Source: Actinomycetota bacterium (lineage in GTDB: Bacteria > Actinomycetota > Acidimicrobiia > Acidimicrobiales > Ilumatobacteraceae). From it: a stretch of 34,233 nt of DNA. Within the stretch, counting starts at the first letter, position 1; every line of letters begins with the position of its first letter. Both the position numbers and the translations under genes were made by a program. The notes beneath the pieces were generated by a model. The model saw nothing but the letters and a program-made list of their open reading frames with translations. It did not search any database and had not been told where the DNA came from. The stretch spans positions 1 through 34,233 of the forward strand of contig JACQZZ010000011.1 in assembly GCA_016213625.1 (NCBI GenBank). Reading direction: 5' to 3'. Of the stretch, positions 1 through 6,540 are shown piece after piece.

Positions 1-584
1 AAGGCCAGAGCATCGAGCGCCCCTTCGGCCATGCCGACCCGTCGACGTTGGCTGCGTGGGCCGGCGCCACCGCGAGCTGGCCGAACCGCACCGATCCGGG
101 CGGCACCCGCGGCCTTGACGACTACTTCACACGAGACTTCACCCACAACATCGGCGCCGAGATCATGGGGCGCGGCAAGTTCGGCCCGCAGAAGGGGCCG
201 TGGGAGAACCTCGACTGGGAGGGCTGGTGGGGCGACACCCCGCCGTTCCGCACGCCGGTCTTCGTGCTCACCCACCACGTGCGACCCACGCTGACGCTCG
301 CGGACACCACCTTCCACTTCATCGACGCAGAACCGGCCGAAGCCCTGCGGCAGGCCAAGGTCGCAGCCAACGGCAAGGACGTCCGCCTCGGTGGAGGTGT
401 GGCCACACTGCGTGCGTTCCTCGACGCCGACCTCGTCGACACCATGCACGTCGCCGTCGCCCCGATCGAAATCGGCCGCGGCGGCAAGTTGTGGGACTCG
501 CCCGAGGACCTGCTCAACCGCTTCCACCTGGAAGTCATCCCCAGCCCGAGCGGCGTCGTCCATCACTTGTTCTGGCGGCGCTGA
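1..584 (+). CDS. Dihydrofolate reductase family protein (RibD C-terminal domain), 5'-partial
   Basis: The reading frame is already open at the left edge (in frame from base 3), so the true start lies upstream of the window. About 193 residues are visible, ending at TGA 582-584. The C-terminal half has the RibD_C/DHFR-like pattern: a segment reading GKDVRLGGGVATLRAFLDA, where the glycine run normally binds the NADPH pyrophosphate, followed by a strand with VAPIEIGRGGKLW typical of the family. Proteins of this group are predicted NADPH-dependent reductases, and most have no known substrate. They are often small stand-alone genes in soil and water Actinobacteria. The gene is convergent with the acetyltransferase gene that follows. 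Family assignment is good; substrate is unknown. Confidence 0.85.
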   Translation, partial: GQSIERPFGHADPSTLAAWAGATASWPNRTDPGGTRGLDDYFTRDFTHNIGAEIMGRGKFGPQKGPWENLDWEGWWGDTPPFRTPVFVLTHHVRPTLTLADTTFHFIDAEPAEALRQAKVAANGKDVRLGGGVATLRAFLDADLVDTMHVAVAPIEIGRGGKLWDSPEDLLNRFHLEVIPSPSGVVHHLFWRR

Positions 585-624
585 GTCGACAGCTCGTCGC
601 CGACCCTTCGGCCCACCCCACATC

Positions 625-1167
625 TCAGCGGCGCGATGGGCGATCGATGCGGAGGATCTCGTGCGCCGGATCGTCGATGGGGTTGTCGGGCGTCAGGTCG
701 CCTTGAGCCACGAGGCGAAAACCGGCCGCCAGGAGTGCTCGCCATGACCTGACGTTCGCCGAGTTGACCGGCACCACGATCGCGGCGACATCCGGCTCGT
801 GGTTCCAGACCCGGTCGACGAACGCGGCGATCACCGCTGTGCCCAGGCCCTTGCCGACACGTTGCGGGTCGCCGATGAGGTAGTCGATCGACGCCATGTC
901 GGGCGACACGGGGTAGACCGATGCCATCTCCTCCACGTACTCGGGGTAGTCGTGGAAACGGCAGTACTGCACGATCCCCACCGGCACCCCGTCCGCGAGC
1001 GCCAGGTAGTCCTCCGCGGGTTCCAGCCCGTCGACGGCATCGCCGAAGTCGTCTTCCACCGCAGTGGGCGACGGGTCGTGATTCCACCAGCGAGCCACGT
1101 GCGGCTCAGCCAACCAGCGACCCAACATCTCGAAGTGCTCTCGGCGCAACCGCTCGAACGTCACCAC
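625..1167 (-). CDS. GNAT N-acetyltransferase, AAC(6')-like
   Basis: A 180-residue single-domain acetyltransferase that should transfer acetyl from acetyl-CoA to an amine. The segment IDYLIGDPQRVGKGLGTAV carries the acetyl-CoA pyrophosphate loop (Q-R-V-G-K-G-L-G). It is followed by the VPVNSANVRSWRALLAAGF motif B. The N-terminal HVARWWNHDPSP and the mid-region resemble the aminoglycoside 6'-acetyltransferase branch of GNAT. That resemblance does not prove aminoglycoside activity, since many chromosomal members act on other amines. The start is one of two adjacent GTG codons (1167 or 1164). A TAGCGT hexamer at 1175-1180 ends 7 nt before the first, suggesting a leaderless transcript, although the -35 is weak. 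It is transcribed divergently from the ArsR operon. Confidence 0.82.
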   Translation of the reverse strand: MVTFERLRREHFEMLGRWLAEPHVARWWNHDPSPTAVEDDFGDAVDGLEPAEDYLALADGVPVGIVQYCRFHDYPEYVEEMASVYPVSPDMASIDYLIGDPQRVGKGLGTAVIAAFVDRVWNHEPDVAAIVVPVNSANVRSWRALLAAGFRLVAQGDLTPDNPIDDPAHEILRIDRPSRR

Positions 1168-1240
1168 GTGCTGAACGCTACGCGCTCTCGCGGCGACAGA
1201 TCATCGTGCATCATCGCCAGAACATTGAGCCGTGAACGCG

Positions 1241-1270
1241 GAACGGCGAGGCCCGTGGGCCTCGCCGTTC
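1241..1270. terminator. Perfect 14-bp hairpin in a divergent intergenic region
   Basis: Two perfect complementary 14-nt arms (1241-1254 and 1257-1270) are separated by 2 nt, giving a very GC-rich stem. There is no T-run on either side. It sits between divergent genes, where no terminator is expected. It may be a relic terminator, a transcription insulator or an RNA-processing element. The rest of the gene-free stretch 1271-1510 shows nothing I recognise. Confidence 0.5.
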
Positions 1271-1510
1271 GCGGCTGAATGGACTGTTCGTCACGGTGTC
1301 GCCGAAGAGGACCAGATTCGGCGTGACGAGCAGCGGAGGTTGGCGTGTATTCACCAGGCGGTCCAGCCGTGCTGACCTAGCGGCCAACCACCTCCAGGGC
1401 CCTCAAAGAACTTGGACTCACGTGTGGACCACCCCCTTTCTCTGGTCCGATCATCCAACCACGCGACGCCGACCCGGGTCCACCGATTTTCGCGAGCCAT
1501 GCCGTCCCGG

Positions 1511-1548
1511 TTGACATCAACATCGTTTACCACCAATATTGGCGCATG
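1511..1548 (+). promoter_or_regulatory. Leaderless promoter and likely self-operator of the ArsR-type regulator
   Basis: TTGACA at 1511-1516, a 17-nt spacer and CAATAT at 1534-1539 form a near-consensus sigma-70 promoter. The ATG at 1546 lies 6 nt after the -10, so the transcript probably starts at the start codon. The perfect palindrome CCAATATTGG (1533-1542) covers the -10 element, a good position for autorepression by the encoded ArsR-family protein. Confidence 0.72.
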
Positions 1549-1881
1549 ACGATATTCACCGCGCTCGCGGACCCGAAGCGACGCGAGATCCTCGACCTCC
1601 TCCGCGAGGGCGAGCGACCCGCCGGAGCGATCGTCGCCCGAGTCGACCTGGCACAGCCGACGGTGTCGCAACACCTCAAGGTGTTGCGTGAAGCAGGGCT
1701 GGTGAGCGTGCGGGCGGATGCGAATCGCCGCGTCTACCGGCTGCGCCCGGCCGGGCTGCTCGAGCTCGACGCCTGGTTGACCCCCTATCGCCGCCTCTGG
1801 GCCGATCGACTCGACGCGCTCGAACTCCACCTCGACCAACACCCCGATCCCACCCATCCCCCGAAGGGCACGACCTCATGA
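1546..1881 (+). CDS. ArsR-family winged-helix transcriptional regulator
   Basis: A 111-residue protein that opens with FTALADPKRREILDLL, the standard ArsR/SmtB entry helix. The recognition region LAQPTVSQHLKVLREAGLV spans about residues 42-60, followed by the wing VRADANRRVYRL. I see no cysteine cluster or other obvious metal-binding set, so it belongs with the non-metal ArsR proteins commonly paired with SRPBCC partners. The start fits a leaderless promoter directly upstream. The stop overlaps the start of the SRPBCC gene (ATGA), so the two are probably translationally coupled. It most likely represses its own operon; the inducer is unknown. Confidence 0.9.
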   Translation: MTIFTALADPKRREILDLLREGERPAGAIVARVDLAQPTVSQHLKVLREAGLVSVRADANRRVYRLRPAGLLELDAWLTPYRRLWADRLDALELHLDQHPDPTHPPKGTTS

Positions 1882-2402
1882 ACACCACACCTCGCCACCC
1901 ACTCGGCCGCATCACCCACGACGACCGCGGTGTCTCGCTCCACTTCGAGCGTCAGCTGTCGCATCCACCTGAGCGCGTGTGGCGTGCGCTCACCGAGAGC
2001 GACCAGCTGCGGTCGTGGTTCCCGGCCGACATCGTCGGTCCCCGCGAGGCCGGGGCCGAGGTGACGACCGTCTTCTGGGACGACGTGGCGGCTCGCCACT
2101 CCATCGAACAGACGGTGCACCCGGCGCGCATCATCACCTGGGATCCGTATCGGACATTCGTCTGGCTGTGGGACGACGAACTCATCAGCTTCCACCTCGA
2201 GCCGACGCCGTCCGGCACGACGCTCACGCTCGTGGTCCAGGTCGGTGAGAAGAGCCCCGGAGCACAGGACGTGGCCGCCGGATACCACGTCTGTCTCGAC
2301 CAACTCGTCGCGCTGGTCGACACCGACGACCCGCCACCGTTCCTCGACGCGGATCCCGGCCCGCTCACCGTCCTCTACGCCGAGATGATGCACGAGCAAT
2401 GA
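1878..2402 (+). CDS. SRPBCC (AHSA1-type) domain protein
   Basis: A 174-residue protein with the START-like helix-grip signature of the AHSA1 group. FERQLSHPPERVWRALTESDQLRSWFPAD appears near residues 16-44, and the ITWDPYRTFVWLWDDE strand region follows. Such proteins form a hydrophobic ligand cavity. In two-gene ArsR-SRPBCC operons they are thought to bind or modify a small molecule, but the ligand is rarely known. The start overlaps the ArsR stop by 4 nt, and the next gene begins one base after its stop, giving a three-gene operon. Confidence 0.88.
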   Translation: MNTTPRHPLGRITHDDRGVSLHFERQLSHPPERVWRALTESDQLRSWFPADIVGPREAGAEVTTVFWDDVAARHSIEQTVHPARIITWDPYRTFVWLWDDELISFHLEPTPSGTTLTLVVQVGEKSPGAQDVAAGYHVCLDQLVALVDTDDPPPFLDADPGPLTVLYAEMMHEQ

Positions 2403-2403
2403 G

Positions 2404-3519
2404 GTGAGCGCGAGCACCGAAGTCGCCATCACCTGGGCGCAGGCCCTGGCATGGCGAATGGAGCGCCACCTGCTCGACCCCATCGGTTCGATGACCGCGT
2501 CCGACACCGTGCAGCGACTCGGTGCGGTGCTGTCGATGGACGAGTCCCTCGCCGAACTCTCGGTTCGGACTCGCAGCGTCGACTCCCAACCGGGCGACCT
2601 CGCCAAGGCCGTGGCCGACGGAACGGTCATTCAGTCGTATCTGTTCCGTGGGGCGCTCCACTACCTCACACCCGACGACGGAGCGATGTACCTCGCCCTT
2701 CGTTCGGCCGGCCGGCAATGGGAGTTGCCGAGTTGGGTCGAGCACTACGGGCTCGCCGCGGCGGACTGGCCGAACTTTCGGGCGGCAGTTCGTGACGCGT
2801 TGGGTGACGCGTCGCTCACGGTCACTGAACTCGGCGAGGTCCTGGCTCGACAGCCCGCGTACCGGCACTTGAAGCCGACGTTCGACGCCGGCGCCGGCAC
2901 GCTGGTCAAGCCGCTCACCTGGCAGGGCGACATCAGCCTCGGCCCGCGCCGCGACGGTCACCTCACGCTCCACCGCCTCGACCGCAACCCGGCATGGCGG
3001 GGCCTCCCCGAGCTCGACGAGGCCGGCCCACGAGCCGTCATCTCCTACTTCCGCACCTACGGGCCGGCCACGCTCCACCACCTTCACTACTGGCTGGGCG
3101 AAGGATTGAGCGCCGGCCGGAAGCGAATCGCCGCATGGTTCGCTGGCCTCGATGCTCAGCTCGTCGCGGTCGACGTCGAAGGCACCGTCGCCCACGTCGC
3201 CGGAGAGGACGTCGACGGATTGACGGCCGCGGTGCCGTCCGAAGAGGTGCGGTTGCTGCCGGGCCACGACCAGTGGGTGATCGGTCCCGGCACCGGCGAT
3301 GCCCACGTCACCCCGGCGGAACTCCGCGACGCGATGACACGCAAGGCCAACCCGGTGATCCACGGCGGGGTCGTGCGAGGCACCTGGGTCCGGCGAGCAC
3401 ATGCACTCGAGGTCACCTGGCGGGGCGAGAAGCCGCCACCCACGTCGTCCCTCGAACGAGAATCGGAGCGGCTGAGTCGTGCCGTCGGCCAGGACCTTCA
3501 GCTCCGACTGAGCCGCTAG
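2404..3519 (+). CDS. Winged-helix DNA-binding domain protein (HTH_42 / AlkZ-like family)
   Basis: A 371-residue protein of the winged-helix family that includes the DNA glycosylases AlkZ and YcaQ. The typical features are visible: AQALAWRMERHLL near the N terminus, a GTVIQSYLFRGALHYLTPDD segment around residues 77-96, and a C-terminal region with LLPGHDQWVIGPGT. Stand-alone actinobacterial members are mostly uncharacterised. A role in repair of DNA damage or crosslinks is possible from the family but cannot be shown here. It starts at GTG one base after the SRPBCC stop, so it is very likely the third gene of the ArsR operon. It is convergent with the large catabolic operon, with 55 nt between the stops and no clear terminator hairpin. 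Confidence 0.8.
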   Translation: MSASTEVAITWAQALAWRMERHLLDPIGSMTASDTVQRLGAVLSMDESLAELSVRTRSVDSQPGDLAKAVADGTVIQSYLFRGALHYLTPDDGAMYLALRSAGRQWELPSWVEHYGLAAADWPNFRAAVRDALGDASLTVTELGEVLARQPAYRHLKPTFDAGAGTLVKPLTWQGDISLGPRRDGHLTLHRLDRNPAWRGLPELDEAGPRAVISYFRTYGPATLHHLHYWLGEGLSAGRKRIAAWFAGLDAQLVAVDVEGTVAHVAGEDVDGLTAAVPSEEVRLLPGHDQWVIGPGTGDAHVTPAELRDAMTRKANPVIHGGVVRGTWVRRAHALEVTWRGEKPPPTSSLERESERLSRAVGQDLQLRLSR

Positions 3520-3574
3520 CCACCAGCTCGGGACACCCGGCCCGGAGCACGTTCGGTGGGCGGCAACCACATCG

Positions 3575-5143
3575 TCAGGGTCCTGCGTTCATCGCGACAG
3601 CATCCCAGGCATCGCCGTGGACGAGCTGATGCTTGGCGATCCGCTCTGAGGACGTCATCGGGAAGGAGTCGACGTACTCGATGTACCTCGGCACCTTGAA
3701 CGCTGCGAGGCGATCGGCAGCGAACTGGTGCAGCGCACTCGGCTCGGGCCGGTTCGGTCCGCATTGAACGAACGCCTTCACCTCCTCGCCTCGTGCACGG
3801 TCGGGCACGCCGACCACGGCGACGGCGACGACACCGGGGTGCAGCACCATGACGGCCTCCACCTCGGCCGCCGCGACGTTCTCACCGGCGCGGCGGATCA
3901 TGTCCTTCGAGCGGCCGACGAGGCAGAGGGCACCGTCGGCCGAACGCTCGACGATGTCGCCGGTGTGCAGCCATCCGTCGGCGTCGATCACCTGCTCGTC
4001 GTCAGGGCGGTTCCAGTAGCCGAGCATCATCGGTCGGCCGCGCACCTGTAGCTCACCGCTGCCCGGGCCGTCGACGACCTCCTCCCGGTCGCCGACGATG
4101 CGCATCTCCTTCCCGGGCACGACATCGCCCAGGTGACCGGAGCCGACCGTCCATGTGGCGTCGACCGCGCACGCCAGATCGACGCCGGTCTCAGTCATTC
4201 CGTACGCCTCACGCCACGGCACCTTCCAGCGTCGCTCGAACTCAGCGTGCATCTCGGGGACGATGCCCGAACAGGTGACGAAGCGCAGTGAGTCGGCGGG
4301 GCGCTCCCTCGCATCGGGAAGGCTGGCGAGAAACACCGGCATCGTCCCGACCATGTAGCACCACGTGACACCGTGGTCGCGAACCGCGGGCCAGAACGTT
4401 CGGGGTGAGAACCGCGGCAGCACCACGAGCGTGGCGCCCGAGATGAGCGCGGCAATCACGTTCCACTGCGGGTCCATGTACGAGAACGGCTGCGTGGTGA
4501 GGATGACGTCGACCGCGTTCAGCGAGGCGTGTTCCACCGCGACCTGACCGACCTCGTACCAGTACCGGTGCTCGAGCATGCAGGCCTTGGGGAACCCGGT
4601 GGTTCCCGACGTGTACTGCAGGCTCAGCAGCGACGCTCCGTCCGGCAGGCCACCGAGGACGGCCGGAGGCGGCGGCTCGTCGGAGCCCACCGCCGCCCAT
4701 GACGTGGAGATCCCAGTCGCACCCGTACCGGATTCGAACGTCACGACGTCGAGTCCGTCGATGCTCGCCGTCACCTCTGCCACCACCGGCATCGTGCGGC
4801 TCGATGCGATGACCAGCATGGCACTCGAGTCGATGAGCACGTGGCGGAGATCCTCGACGCGGTATGCCACGTTGACGGGGACCATGACCGCGCCGACTCT
4901 CGCGATCGCGAACCAGCACACAGGCCACCACACCTCGTTGGGCAGCATCACCGCGACACGGGATCCGCGTCGTACTCCAGCCTGCACCAGCCGGGCCGCC
5001 ACGCGCTCGGACAGCGCTGCGATCTCACCGAGTGACCAGTCGCGATCGAAACGAACCAGCACGCGGTCGGGGTCGCGGGTTGCGCGGTCGTGGAGCAGGG
5101 CCGTGACGCCGCCCCGCTCCACCACCGACGCGTCCGAAAGCAT
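3575..5143 (-). CDS. AMP-binding acyl-CoA ligase (last gene of the catabolic operon)
   Basis: A 522-residue ANL-superfamily enzyme predicted to activate a carboxylic acid to its CoA thioester via an acyl-AMP. The core motifs are present: YTSGTTGFPKA (about 177-187), YGMTETG (314-320), TGD (394-396) and the hinge region GRSKDMIRRAGENV (410-423). The A10 region reads TSSERIAKHQL: arginine stands where many family members have the catalytic lysine, and a lysine follows three residues later, as in some CaiC-like ligases. An in-frame ATG exists 48 nt upstream. I chose 5143 because it has a GAGGAG ribosome-binding site and shares its first base with the upstream stop (TGATG). Context suggests it activates an acid released by the hydrolases of the same operon. 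Confidence 0.88.
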   Translation of the reverse strand: MLSDASVVERGGVTALLHDRATRDPDRVLVRFDRDWSLGEIAALSERVAARLVQAGVRRGSRVAVMLPNEVWWPVCWFAIARVGAVMVPVNVAYRVEDLRHVLIDSSAMLVIASSRTMPVVAEVTASIDGLDVVTFESGTGATGISTSWAAVGSDEPPPPAVLGGLPDGASLLSLQYTSGTTGFPKACMLEHRYWYEVGQVAVEHASLNAVDVILTTQPFSYMDPQWNVIAALISGATLVVLPRFSPRTFWPAVRDHGVTWCYMVGTMPVFLASLPDARERPADSLRFVTCSGIVPEMHAEFERRWKVPWREAYGMTETGVDLACAVDATWTVGSGHLGDVVPGKEMRIVGDREEVVDGPGSGELQVRGRPMMLGYWNRPDDEQVIDADGWLHTGDIVERSADGALCLVGRSKDMIRRAGENVAAAEVEAVMVLHPGVVAVAVVGVPDRARGEEVKAFVQCGPNRPEPSALHQFAADRLAAFKVPRYIEYVDSFPMTSSERIAKHQLVHGDAWDAVAMNAGP

Positions 5144-6537
5144 CAGCTCCTCGTGTCCCGGAGATCGGTCGAATACGCAAAGCAATCGCACGCCGGGTCG
5201 AGCGTGAACGGCTGGAGGAGGTGCTGCCCGGTGCGGTGCCCCACGGTGAGGTCGAGCGAGCCCCAGGCAGACTCGTACTCGGCTCCCAGCGACTCGGCAG
5301 CGGCGGCGAACGACTCTCCGTTCACCTCGCCGGGGACTGCTGCGAGGACATCACGCAGGAACCACGTGTTCGCGCACGAGATGAAGCTCACCCCGCGAGC
5401 GTTCCCATCGGCGATCTCCTCGCCGGCCGCGGTGAGCACGTCGAGGCACTCCGTCGCGGTCGCATTCAGATTGGCCACCTGGTTCTCCTCGACGGGGGAT
5501 CCGAACGCGAAACCAACCACGCCGGCGAGCGAGCCGGGTGGCAGCGTCGCCCGTACCGGCTCGGGCGTGTCGAACGTACTCATCGCCGGCACCAGGACGA
5601 GACCCTGCGACGACCCGATCAGCACCGTGACGCCGATCCCGATGCCGTTCGGCTCGAGAGCGAGCACCTTGTTCACGCCCGCCTCCTGCATCTTCAACAG
5701 TTCGGTCGGCACGACCTCCATCGCCCGTTCGAAGCTGTCGGGCACACTGGCGACGTACGCCGGTGTCACGCCCACCGCCTCCAGGGCCGGGACCAGGGTT
5801 GCCTCGTACACACGCTGGAAGATCGGGTTGTCGGCGCTGACGACGACACCCAGGGTGGCGTCGGCGAAGAAGCCGGAGTCATCGAGTGCCGCCACGTACG
5901 CGGCGGCGAACTCATCGAGCACCATGGTCTGCGGCGCCCACAGGTTCGCGGCCGCGGTCAGGAGCTGTTCATCGGCCGGCTGGGTCGGCGAGCCGGCGAT
6001 GTACAGCGTGTCGGCCTCGGCGAGGCACGACAGGTAGGCCTCCGATGCATCGGTGCGCAAGCCCAGCACGGCGAACACCTCGTTGTCCTTTGTGAACGTG
6101 TTGCACGCCGCGTTCTCCTGGGCCCCGGTCTCGGCGGCGGGGTCGAAGTCGGCCTTGACGAGCGTGATCGTGCGGCCGTTGATACCACCACCGGCGTTGA
6201 TGCCATCGACGAGGATCTGGACCTGCGCCCCGACCTCGCGGACCTGGACACCCGTGGTGGCGTTCTGCGCCGCCTGCGACTTCTCGTTCGTCTCCACGCC
6301 GATGAAGATCTCGGTGTCGGTCACGCCAGGGCCGTTCTCGGCGGGCGGAACCGTGGTCTCGGGCGCGGGGGTGGTGTTGGCGGCGGCGGTGGTGTCGCTC
6401 GCCGACGCCGCGGTCACCGCCGCCGTGGCGGTACTGCTGTCGTCGTCGGTGGTGGAGCAGGCGGCCGCGAGTGCCGCGAGCGCGAACACTGCGCACCGGA
6501 CTCGAGTCCGGCGCAGGCGATGGGACGTGGTGAGCAT
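5143..6537 (-). CDS. Liv-type substrate-binding lipoprotein of an ABC importer
   Basis: A 464-residue exported solute-binding protein of the branched-chain amino acid (Peripla_BP_6) class. The N terminus has positive residues, a short hydrophobic stretch and a lipobox ending LAAAC with Cys27, so it should be lipid-anchored. A low-complexity Ser/Thr/Ala linker follows. The body begins GVTDTEIFIGVETNEKSQAAQ, and INGRTITLVKADFDPAAE is the expected ligand-cleft region. Members bind amino acids, amides, aromatic acids or short peptides. It lies 3 nt after the MFS-LivF fusion gene and overlaps the acyl-CoA ligase start, so it is the binding component of the transporter encoded in this operon. The ligand is unknown. 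Confidence 0.9.
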   Translation of the reverse strand: MLTTSHRLRRTRVRCAVFALAALAAACSTTDDDSSTATAAVTAASASDTTAAANTTPAPETTVPPAENGPGVTDTEIFIGVETNEKSQAAQNATTGVQVREVGAQVQILVDGINAGGGINGRTITLVKADFDPAAETGAQENAACNTFTKDNEVFAVLGLRTDASEAYLSCLAEADTLYIAGSPTQPADEQLLTAAANLWAPQTMVLDEFAAAYVAALDDSGFFADATLGVVVSADNPIFQRVYEATLVPALEAVGVTPAYVASVPDSFERAMEVVPTELLKMQEAGVNKVLALEPNGIGIGVTVLIGSSQGLVLVPAMSTFDTPEPVRATLPPGSLAGVVGFAFGSPVEENQVANLNATATECLDVLTAAGEEIADGNARGVSFISCANTWFLRDVLAAVPGEVNGESFAAAAESLGAEYESAWGSLDLTVGHRTGQHLLQPFTLDPACDCFAYSTDLRDTRS

Positions 6538-6540
6538 GGG

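Noticed and set aside
625..1167. Aminoglycoside resistance gene aac(6')
   Set aside because: The GNAT motifs fit, but sequence-level similarity to known resistance enzymes cannot be judged here, and chromosomal look-alikes are common.
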